NCBI GenBank assembly: GCA_964531205.1
Contig: CAZHGH010000002.1
Location: forward strand, 1 to 64,000
Reading direction: 5' to 3'
DNA length: 64,000 nucleotides
Source: JAICWY01 sp964531205
GTDB taxonomy: Bacteria; Vulcanimicrobiota; Vulcanimicrobiia; Vulcanimicrobiales; Vulcanimicrobiaceae
Shown here one piece after another: positions 57,486 through 64,000 of the stretch. The notes under the pieces are model-generated. The model made no database searches. It was not told the DNA's origin and was given only the letters and a program-made list of their open reading frames with translations. A program made the translations under genes and the position numbers. Positions within the stretch are counted from its first letter, which is position 1. Every line of letters begins with the position of its first letter.

Positions 57486-58277
57486 ATGATGCGAGCACTC
57501 TTCACCGCCGCGAGCGGGATGGAAGCCCAGCAATACAACATGGACACCATCTCCAACAACTTGGCGAACGTCAACACGACGGGATTCCGCCGCAACGAAG
57601 CGCGTTTTCAGGACCTGGTGTACCAGCAAATGCGCGCGCCGGGAACGCCGGTCGGCGCGAGCGTCGTTCCGGTCGGACAAGAAGTGGGTTTGGGCGTGAA
57701 AGTCGGATCTTCCGAAAAGATCTTCACGCAAGGCAACCTCGTGCAAACGGGCAACTCGCTGGATCTTGCGATTCAAGGCGACGGCTTCTTCCAAGTGACG
57801 ATGCCGGACGGCACGACGGCGTACACGCGCGACGGGTCGTTCAAGCAAGATGCGAACGGCGCGCTCGTGACCGCCGACGGTTACTTCGTGCAGCCGCAAA
57901 TTACGATTCCGCAGAATGCGCAGCAGATTGCCATCGGCCAAGACGGCACCGTGACGGCGATCGTTCCCGGTTCGACGCAGCCGCAGCAGCTGGGACAAAT
58001 TCAGCTTGCGCGTTTTGTGAATCCGGCGGGTCTCTCGCCGGTCGGCGGACACAATCTCTACTCGCAAACGGCCGCTTCGGGCACGCCGATCGTTTCACAA
58101 GCGGGATTGAACGGCACGGGCACGTTGCAAAACGGCTATCTCGAAAATTCCAACGTGCAAGTGGTGCAAGAGATCGTGAACATGATCGTCGCCCAGCGCG
58201 CGTTTGAAGCGAATTCCAAAGCCATTAGCACCGCAGACCAGATGCTGCTCTCCGCGGTGCAGATGAAGCAAGGGTAA
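57486..58277 (+). CDS. flgG: Flagellar distal rod protein FlgG
   Basis: The 263-residue protein, typical FlgG length (about 260), starts MMRALFTAASGMEAQQYNMD and has TISNNLANVNTTGFRRN, GNSLDLAIQGDGFFQVTMPD, TRDGSFKQDANGALVTADGY and the C-terminal NSNVQVVQEIVNMIVAQRAF. It forms the distal rod that crosses the peptidoglycan and outer layers. It starts 18 nt after flgF. Confidence 0.96.
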   Translation: MMRALFTAASGMEAQQYNMDTISNNLANVNTTGFRRNEARFQDLVYQQMRAPGTPVGASVVPVGQEVGLGVKVGSSEKIFTQGNLVQTGNSLDLAIQGDGFFQVTMPDGTTAYTRDGSFKQDANGALVTADGYFVQPQITIPQNAQQIAIGQDGTVTAIVPGSTQPQQLGQIQLARFVNPAGLSPVGGHNLYSQTAASGTPIVSQAGLNGTGTLQNGYLENSNVQVVQEIVNMIVAQRAFEANSKAISTADQMLLSAVQMKQG

Positions 58278-58990
58278 TGCGTAAACTCGCGTTCGTAGCA
58301 GTTGTACTCCTCGTGCTCGCGCCGTTCACGGTGCGGGCTCAAGGCTATGCTACGCAGCGAGTCAGCGGCAAACGCATCGCAACGATCGCTCAGCGTCAGC
58401 TCGCATTCGTTTCGCACGACGCGGATCGCGGGTTCGTGCCGGCAAGCATTGTGCCGGATCAGCTCGTCTCCGAAGGACGCGTCGCGCTGCACGCCGGGGA
58501 ACCGATGGGCACGCAAGCGTTCGTGAATGTGCCGGTGGAGATCGATGTCGACGGCAAGCCGGATCGCACCGTATTCGTTGGATATCGCGTGCAGCAATTT
58601 GTCGAAACTGCGGTTGCGGCGCACGACCTTGCTCCGGGAACCGTGCTTTCGGCCGGCGATCTGACGATGGCGCGCGTACCGTTCACCGGCGTTGCGGCGA
58701 ACGGCGTCGATGTGCTCGTCGGCCGGCGTGTGATCTCTTCCGTCAGTCAAGGACAACCCGTGCGCATTCAATCGACGGCTGTGAATCAAATCGTGAAAGC
58801 CGGTGCAACGGTTGTGTTCATCATTCGCGACAGCGGCGTCGCAATTAGCGCCGATGCGATCGCACGTACGGGCGGCGGTCTCGGCGATCAAGTGTTTGTC
58901 TACAATGCTTCGACGCACAAAGCGCTCTCGGGAACCGTCACCGGTCCGGGAACGGTGGAACTCGATATTTCCGGAGGCGATAATCCGTGA
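58277..58990 (+). CDS. flgA: P-ring assembly chaperone FlgA
   Basis: The 237-residue protein has a signal peptide (FVAVVLLVLAPFTVRAQG) and a SAF domain (AHDLAPGTVLSAGDLTMARV, GRRVISSVSQGQPVRIQSTA) with the C-terminal FlgA domain GATVVFIIRDSGVAISADAI. It helps FlgI assemble the P ring in the periplasm. ATG 58277 overlaps the flgG stop. Confidence 0.93.
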   Translation: MRKLAFVAVVLLVLAPFTVRAQGYATQRVSGKRIATIAQRQLAFVSHDADRGFVPASIVPDQLVSEGRVALHAGEPMGTQAFVNVPVEIDVDGKPDRTVFVGYRVQQFVETAVAAHDLAPGTVLSAGDLTMARVPFTGVAANGVDVLVGRRVISSVSQGQPVRIQSTAVNQIVKAGATVVFIIRDSGVAISADAIARTGGGLGDQVFVYNASTHKALSGTVTGPGTVELDISGGDNP

Positions 58991-59577
58991 AACACTTGCT
59001 CATCGCGTTAGGAATGTGTTTGCTGCCGGCAAATGCGCTTGCCGACACGCTGTACGTCGCTTCGCCGCCAGCGGTTGCGCCGGGACATCCGCTGCGTTTG
59101 GGACCCGATCACCGCGCCTCGCAAATCGGCGATCTGATTCACGTGCAATTCAATTTTGCGGTGCAGAGCACGAGCACGGACGTCGTGAATAACAGTAAAC
59201 AGTTCAACATCGGCGCTCCGGGCGGCACGGGGAATTTCTCGCTCGGGTTCTTGCGCATTCCGTCGTCGATCGGTGGACAGACCGGCACGCAGAGCTCGAA
59301 GACCGAGAACGGAGCGACGACGTTCGTGAGCGACATGGAAGCGATGGTCATCGGCGTATTGCCGAGCGGCGCGCTCGAAATCGCCGGGGATCAGCACATG
59401 CTCGTCAACGGTCAAGACCAGACGCTGCATGTGACGGGATACGTGCGTCCGCAAGACATCGATGCGACCGACACCGTGCTCGCCAGCCGCATCGCTAACG
59501 TTCAGGGTGCGTTCCACGGGAACTTTCAAGAGAAGAACGTCGGGTTGATCCGCAAGATTTTAGGGTGGTTGTTCTGA
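58987..59577 (+). CDS. flgH: Flagellar L-ring protein FlgH
   Basis: The 196-residue protein has a signal peptide (KHLLIALGMCLLPANALA) and FlgH motifs: LGPDHRASQIGDLIHVQFNF, FLRIPSSIGGQTGTQSS, TFVSDMEAMVIGVLPSGALE, LVNGQDQTLHVTGYVRPQDI and VLASRIANVQGAFHGNFQEK. It forms the L ring in the outer membrane. Unlike most FlgH it lacks a lipobox Cys: the single leader Cys (11) is too early and follows Met. Cleavage after ALA would leave Asp first. Confidence 0.93.
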   Translation: MKHLLIALGMCLLPANALADTLYVASPPAVAPGHPLRLGPDHRASQIGDLIHVQFNFAVQSTSTDVVNNSKQFNIGAPGGTGNFSLGFLRIPSSIGGQTGTQSSKTENGATTFVSDMEAMVIGVLPSGALEIAGDQHMLVNGQDQTLHVTGYVRPQDIDATDTVLASRIANVQGAFHGNFQEKNVGLIRKILGWLF

Positions 59578-60698
59578 TGATCAAGAGTGTGCGTAAATCA
59601 ATAGGTCTCGCGTTCAGCGCAATTCTTTGCGCGGGTATATTTGCGGCGGCCCCGGCATCCGCGACCAGCGTGCTGGTCAAAGACGTCGCGCACGTGCAAG
59701 GCGTCACGGGCAATCAGCTCGTCGGCTACGGCATCGTGACAGGCTTGAACGGCACCGGCGATTCGACGTCCGTCCTCTTCACGAGCCACACGATTCAAAA
59801 CGTTTTACAATCGTTCGGTCTGACCACGAACAGCAACGAAGTGCGCACGCGCGACGTTGCCGCGGTCATCGTTACGGCGACGTTGCCGCCTTTTGCGCAC
59901 TCGGGCGACAACGTCGACGTCACGGTTTCCGCGATGGGCGACTCCAGCAGCCTGCAAGGCGGAACGCTCGTTTTGACCGAGTTGAAGGCTGCGAACGATC
60001 TCGTATACGCAACGGCGCAAGGACCGCTTTCTATCGGCGGCTTTACGGCCGGTTTCGATGCAACCAGCACGACGAAGAATCATCCGACGGCCGGGCGCAT
60101 TCCGAACGGCGCGGTGATCGCGCGCGACATGGTCACACCGATTCAAAGCGGCGACGGCTTCAACTACGTGCTTACGACCCCGGACTTTAAAACGGCGGCA
60201 AATCTCGCAACCGCATTGAACCGGCGTTTCGGCGGCGGCACCGCCGGCGCGCTCGATGCCGAAACGGTGCACGTCACGCTTCCGGGACAGTATCATAACA
60301 ATCCCGTGCAATTTCTCGCGGATGCAAGCGACGTTTCACTGACGCAAGACGAGCTTGCGAAGGTTGTAATGAACGAACGCACCGGCACGATCGTCTTCGG
60401 CGGAAACATCAAACTCGCGCCTTGCGCGATAGCGCACGGCAACCTGTCCATCACCATCACGCAAGAGAACAAGTTCGTTGCCTCACCGTTCAGCACGAGC
60501 GGCGGGGGTTCGCAGACGAACACCCAGGTGAAGGTCCAGGAAGAGAAGCGGCAGCTGACGTTCGTGGCCGGCGCCGCAACGCTGCAATCCGTCGTGCGTG
60601 CGCTTAACACGATGGGCGTGTCGCCGCGCGACCTCATCGCCATCGTACAAGCACTGCGCGAAGCGGGTGCTCTCCAGGCGGATTTGGAGATTCAGTAG
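59577..60698 (+). CDS. flgI: Flagellar P-ring protein FlgI
   Basis: The 373-residue protein has a signal peptide (cleavage near ASATS) and FlgI motifs: GVTGNQLVGYGIVTGLNGTG, NVLQSFGLTTNSNEVRTRDV, AAVIVTATLPPFAHSGDNVD, and the C-terminal VVRALNTMGVSPRDLIAIVQ. It forms the periplasmic P ring around the rod. ATG 59577 overlaps the flgH stop as TGATG. Confidence 0.96.
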   Translation: MIKSVRKSIGLAFSAILCAGIFAAAPASATSVLVKDVAHVQGVTGNQLVGYGIVTGLNGTGDSTSVLFTSHTIQNVLQSFGLTTNSNEVRTRDVAAVIVTATLPPFAHSGDNVDVTVSAMGDSSSLQGGTLVLTELKAANDLVYATAQGPLSIGGFTAGFDATSTTKNHPTAGRIPNGAVIARDMVTPIQSGDGFNYVLTTPDFKTAANLATALNRRFGGGTAGALDAETVHVTLPGQYHNNPVQFLADASDVSLTQDELAKVVMNERTGTIVFGGNIKLAPCAIAHGNLSITITQENKFVASPFSTSGGGSQTNTQVKVQEEKRQLTFVAGAATLQSVVRALNTMGVSPRDLIAIVQALREAGALQADLEIQ

Positions 60699-61054
60699 TG
60701 AGTCTCGATAAGATCGGCCAAGGGCAAGCGCCGCAACAGGCGCAACAGCTAACGCCAGCGCAACAAAAAGCGCTGGACCGGCTTCACTCCGCTGCTACCC
60801 AGCTAGAGGGCGTGTTTCTCGACATGCTCTTCAGCGCTATGCGGAACACGGTGTCGAAAGAGACGATCTTCGGCAAGCAATCGAATACGGAAGAGACGTT
60901 TCAAACCATGCTGGACGAACAGCGCTCGCAATCCGTTGCGCAGAGCGGTTCGTTCGGCATCGCGCGCGTTCTCGAAGAGCAGCTGCGGCAGAGCGTCCTC
61001 TCCGACGCTTCCCGCGAATCTAAAACCGAGATTCCGAAGGAGTTGGAACCGTGA
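60698..61054 (+). CDS. flgJ: Rod-binding protein FlgJ (short form, no muramidase)
   Basis: The 118-residue protein is the N-terminal rod-scaffold domain of FlgJ (AATQLEGVFLDMLFSAMRNT, SNTEETFQTMLDEQRSQSVA, FGIARVLEEQLRQSV) without the C-terminal glucosaminidase that E. coli FlgJ has. It chaperones rod assembly. The wall hydrolase function must come from another gene, which is usual outside gammaproteobacteria. GTG 60698 overlaps the flgI stop. Confidence 0.9.
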   Translation: MSLDKIGQGQAPQQAQQLTPAQQKALDRLHSAATQLEGVFLDMLFSAMRNTVSKETIFGKQSNTEETFQTMLDEQRSQSVAQSGSFGIARVLEEQLRQSVLSDASRESKTEIPKELEP

Positions 61055-61563
61055 TGACCGCTCCAGCAGTCGCGCGCGCCGCAGTGAACGATTCGTGGGA
61101 AGCGTTTGCAGCCGCGCTTCAAGACGAGTCGCTGAATTTGCAGCGGCTGAATGTCGCGGCGCAACAGTTGACCCAAGTGCTGATGAACGGAACGCCGGAA
61201 GACATCATCGAGGCGGATAGGCAGCTCAACGTGGCACGAACTGCGCATCAAAGCGCGTCGTCGAAGCGGCGCGGCATGCAAGTGCGCGGATTTGGTACGA
61301 TGACGCTGCAGCAAGTCTGCCAATACGCGCCGCGTCATTTGGCGATGCAGATGAATCAACGCCTTGCGGAGCTGACGTACGGTTCTATCTCGCTCGGCAT
61401 TACCATCGGCAACAATAAGTCGCTCATCCTTGCAGGTCTGGAGCGTTTGGTAAACGTGACGTCCAAGTTGCAAGAGACGATGACCGAGCGAACCGGCGTC
61501 TACAAACGCCGCGGCTATGTCGCGCCTCCGGGCGCGAGCGTCCTAGTGAGTAGCAAAGTATGA
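61051..61563 (+). CDS. flgN: Flagellar chaperone FlgN
   Basis: The 170-residue, highly helical protein carries the FlgN-type coiled-coil pattern (SWEAFAAALQDESLNLQRLN, RQLNVARTAHQSASSKRRGM) and a C-terminal variable segment. It sits directly before flgK, for which FlgN is the export chaperone. Start may be GTG 61051 or ATG 61054; both overlap the flgJ stop. Identity rests on both sequence character and context. Confidence 0.85.
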   Translation: MMTAPAVARAAVNDSWEAFAAALQDESLNLQRLNVAAQQLTQVLMNGTPEDIIEADRQLNVARTAHQSASSKRRGMQVRGFGTMTLQQVCQYAPRHLAMQMNQRLAELTYGSISLGITIGNNKSLILAGLERLVNVTSKLQETMTERTGVYKRRGYVAPPGASVLVSSKV

Positions 61564-63680
61564 GTGGGCTTGGAAGTTTCTTCGGCATCGGGCTGCTCGG
61601 CAACGCGCTGAGCACCTTTCAGGATGCGGCGAACGTCACGTCGGACAACATCGCGAATCTGAACACGCCCGGAGCATCTCGACAAGTCGTCAACATTCAG
61701 CAGATGCCTGCGATCGCGGGCTCGCCGTTTGCATCTACGCACTTCCCGGGTACGTTCGGAAACGGCTCGATGGTTGCGAGCGTGCAGCGCATTCATCAAG
61801 ACTCATACGACTCGCTGTTCCGCGGCGCATCCGCATCGCAGAATTTCTACTCGACGCAGCAAAATGCGCTCAGCGGGTTACAAGCCTCCCTTGGTGAGCC
61901 GAACAACGGCCTGAACGCGTATTTCACATCATTTCAAAGTGCTATCAGCCAACTCGTCGATCAAGTGGCCACGGGCTCCACGAGCGCGCGTTCGAACGTT
62001 TTAGCCGCTGCGCAGGCGCTTACCCAAGCGCTCAACGCCGGCGCGAACACGATTACGCAGCAGAAGTCCCAAGTGCTGCAGCAAGCATCGACAGTGGTTG
62101 GCACGGTGAACGGCATTCTGGATAAGATTGCGGCGCTCAACGGGCAGATCCGTGCCTCAACGGCAGTCGGAGACAATCCGAACACGGTGATGGATCAGCG
62201 CGATCAGCTGATCGATCAACTCTCGCAGTATCTTTCGACCCAAACCTCGATTCAGCCGGACGGTTCGGCGCTGGTCACGGTCAACGGTCAGGCATTGGTG
62301 AATGACACGGTCGCGTACCACTTGGCTGCTCCGGTCGTCGGGACCGCGGCAAACGGGATGCCTACGTTCAAGATCGATTTTCAGAGCAATCCGCCTGCGG
62401 CGGCAAATGCTCCGGGCATTCCGCTCGGCAGCGGTCAGCTCGCAGCATTAGCGGATCTCTACAATAATAAATACACGGTCTACGGACAGCAGCTCGACAA
62501 CTTCGCTTCGGCCATGGCCAATGAAGTCAATCGCGTTACGCAAGCAGGCTACGATCAAAACGGCGTAGCGGGTACCGCGCTGTTCCAGCCGATTGTCGGA
62601 TCGCTGCCGATTTCCGCCGGTAACATCAAGGTCGGCATCACTAATCCGTCACAGCTGCCGGCGGCGCTTGCATCAACTGCTGCGGGATCGCTCGTCGTTT
62701 CGATGAACTCGGCGAATAACGTCATCGATACTTCCCAAGCGCTGAACGCAAACGGCGCGCTGGCAAATCCTCCTGGCGCGGGCGGCACGACGGGCAGCCT
62801 TTCCGTGACGGTTGACGGGATAACGCAAACCTTCAACTACAATACCAACACAACCGACGCATCGGTCGATACGTTCATCGCGCACTTCAACAACCAGCAC
62901 CTCGGCGTGACGGCGTCGTTCGATGCCACCGGACAGCGAATCGTCTTCACGCGCGACCCGGTGAACATCGATTTGACGCATCGCGCGGCGCAAGGCGCCA
63001 ATGCCCCAACGCCCAACTTCACGATCGCGGATACTCCAACCGCGGGCGCCGGTATTCTCAGCGCGCTGGGTGCTTCGGCAATCAATGGCGTGAACCAGAA
63101 CAGCGGCAATGCGTTCGGCGCGAACGACAACGGTGCCGCTAGCGCAATGCTGAAGATGTTCAGTTCCAGCGTCGGCGTGCCTGCATTGCAGACGACGAGT
63201 GCTGCAGCGGTCGCGGCGGGTGCGCAAACGATTGCCTTGCCTGCCGGCGTCAACAACGTTCGCGTCGGCGACGTGCTCACGGTTGACGCAGGCGCTGCCG
63301 GTCAGGAGAACGTCGTCGTGTCGGCGATCAGTTTCAATCCTGTGACGGGCATCGAATCCGTTACGGCGACTTATGCAAACGCGCACGCCGCCGGTTTCTC
63401 GATCACGTCGGCGCAGACCCAAACGCTTTCACAGTACTACGGGCAGCTCGTTACGCAGATGGGCGTGGACACGCAGACAGCGATAGCCGGTTCGCAATCA
63501 CAGAGTCAGCTCACCTCGAACATTGACAAGGTGCGTCAAAGCGTCGACGGCATCAACATCGACGAAGAAACGCAAAACCTCATCAAGTATCAAAACGCAT
63601 ACCAGGCCACGGCGCGATCGATGAACATCCTCGATTCGCTCCTGAACACGGTCATAACCACCTTGGGCACCGGACATTAG
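61560..63680 (+). CDS. flgK: Hook-filament junction protein FlgK
   Basis: The 706-residue protein has the N-terminal LSTFQDAANVTSDNIANLNT motif and SRQVVNIQQMP, a large variable central region (about residues 300-590, with low-complexity Ala/Gly/Thr segments), and the C-terminal SVDGINIDEETQNLIKYQNA of FlgK, where SxDGVNxDEE is the family signature. It joins hook and filament. Length is above the E. coli protein (547), the extra sequence being in the central domain. ATG 61560 overlaps the flgN stop. Confidence 0.95.
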   Translation: MSGLGSFFGIGLLGNALSTFQDAANVTSDNIANLNTPGASRQVVNIQQMPAIAGSPFASTHFPGTFGNGSMVASVQRIHQDSYDSLFRGASASQNFYSTQQNALSGLQASLGEPNNGLNAYFTSFQSAISQLVDQVATGSTSARSNVLAAAQALTQALNAGANTITQQKSQVLQQASTVVGTVNGILDKIAALNGQIRASTAVGDNPNTVMDQRDQLIDQLSQYLSTQTSIQPDGSALVTVNGQALVNDTVAYHLAAPVVGTAANGMPTFKIDFQSNPPAAANAPGIPLGSGQLAALADLYNNKYTVYGQQLDNFASAMANEVNRVTQAGYDQNGVAGTALFQPIVGSLPISAGNIKVGITNPSQLPAALASTAAGSLVVSMNSANNVIDTSQALNANGALANPPGAGGTTGSLSVTVDGITQTFNYNTNTTDASVDTFIAHFNNQHLGVTASFDATGQRIVFTRDPVNIDLTHRAAQGANAPTPNFTIADTPTAGAGILSALGASAINGVNQNSGNAFGANDNGAASAMLKMFSSSVGVPALQTTSAAAVAAGAQTIALPAGVNNVRVGDVLTVDAGAAGQENVVVSAISFNPVTGIESVTATYANAHAAGFSITSAQTQTLSQYYGQLVTQMGVDTQTAIAGSQSQSQLTSNIDKVRQSVDGINIDEETQNLIKYQNAYQATARSMNILDSLLNTVITTLGTGH

Positions 63681-63699
63681 CATGGAGGCTATGTAGAAG

Positions 63700-64000
63700 A
63701 TGCGCATCGCAACCTCGACGATCTACGATAACCAGGTTAACGCGATCGATAACCTGGTCAGTCAGCAGCAGCAGTATGGCGCGACGCTGTCGTCGGGCAA
63801 ACAGCTGAACGCGCCGTCGGACAATCCGACGCAGATCGCTCAGGATCTCGCGGTGCGCAACTCGATCGCTCAGGAGAACCAAGGCTCGACGAACATCCAG
63901 AACGCGAGCGCGCAGCTGACGACGATCGACGGTGCGCTGAGCTCGCTCAGCGATATCATGACCAAGGCGCGCAACATCGCGGTTCAGGCGGCGGGCGGAT
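63700..64000 (+). CDS. flgL: Hook-filament junction protein FlgL, 5' part
   Basis: The frame starts at ATG 63700 and runs to the window edge. Its N-terminus, MRIATSTIYDNQVNAIDNLV then SQQQQYGATLSSGKQLNAPS and DNPTQIAQDLAVRNSIAQE, is the flagellin-like D0/D1 coiled coil of FlgL. FlgL sits on FlgK at the hook-filament junction. Its place after flgK supports the name. The C-terminus is missing because the window ends. Confidence 0.88.
   Translation, partial: MRIATSTIYDNQVNAIDNLVSQQQQYGATLSSGKQLNAPSDNPTQIAQDLAVRNSIAQENQGSTNIQNASAQLTTIDGALSSLSDIMTKARNIAVQAAGG

Noticed and set aside
1..64000. tRNA, rRNA, CRISPR array, insertion sequence or prophage
   Set aside because: No cloverleaf with a typical T-arm, no regularly spaced repeats and no transposase, integrase or phage structural motif was seen by eye. 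A tRNAscan or covariance search would be decisive.

Overview
The window reads as a chromosomal segment from a diderm (Gram-negative-type) bacterium with a coding GC content near 60 percent. The diderm call rests on L-ring and P-ring flagellar genes (flgH, flgI), two outer-membrane barrel proteins, a LolA-like protein and a TonB-type C-terminal domain. Gene density is high, with many ATGA, GTGA, TTGA or TAATG overlaps. Several genes have a sigma70-like -10 box only about 7 nt before the start codon, which suggests frequent leaderless mRNAs. The mixture looks most like an uncultured soil lineage such as Candidatus Eremiobacterota (WPS-2). That placement is inference only. No rRNA, tRNA, CRISPR array, insertion sequence or prophage was recognised.

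Layout. 1-9.5 kb: 3' end of hisIE, recG, an M16 peptidase, a HAD phosphatase, rsmD, coaD, a coiled-coil protein, a YlbL-type PDZ/Lon protease, then a DUF2249-Crp fusion regulator on the other strand. 9.6-13.1 kb: a repetitive lipoprotein, thiolase, a TlpA-like thioredoxin and a GNAT enzyme. 13.1-25.9 kb: a potassium region with a histidine kinase and NarL-type regulator, a divergent KdpD-like protein carrying two P-loop sensor modules and no kinase, and an operon (minus strand) of porin - 27-aa membrane peptide - kdpF - kdpA - kdpB - kdpC - second, divergent kdpA. 26-33.9 kb: mixed metabolism (crotonase, 3-hydroxyacyl-CoA dehydrogenase, PhoU, a class V aminotransferase, an OBAP/DUF1264 protein, an ATP-grasp-like protein). 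34-41.8 kb: a molybdopterin and rhamnose/queuosine stretch (moaD, moaE, a MoeB-rhodanese fusion, rmlC-like, aldo-keto reductase, queG, moaA). 41.8-44.2 kb: a higBA toxin-antitoxin pair with a palindromic operator, then an ECF sigma factor with an anti-sigma/TonB fusion. 44.7-51.1 kb: cytochrome c, photolyase, a three-gene phospholipid operon and an ABC exporter. 51.1-64 kb: two flagellar blocks, flgB-flgC-fliE and flgF-flgG-flgA-flgH-flgI-flgJ-flgN-flgK-flgL, separated by four unrelated genes.

The strongest unexplained signals are these. (1) A structured leader of about 120 nt before flgF lies behind a near-consensus sigma28 promoter. Two mutually exclusive stems there decide whether the Shine-Dalgarno sequence is free, so it looks like a riboswitch or attenuator I do not recognise. 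(2) A palindromic three-stem repeat is inserted in frame in the HisI-HisE linker. Shorter relatives lie inside recG and across a stop/start junction, reminiscent of protein-coding palindromic elements. (3) The Kdp locus has two KdpA paralogues, one with three of its four selectivity-filter loops altered, and its sensor is split and duplicated. (4) Two fusions link sensing modules in unusual ways: DUF2249-Crp and zinc-finger anti-sigma-TonB.
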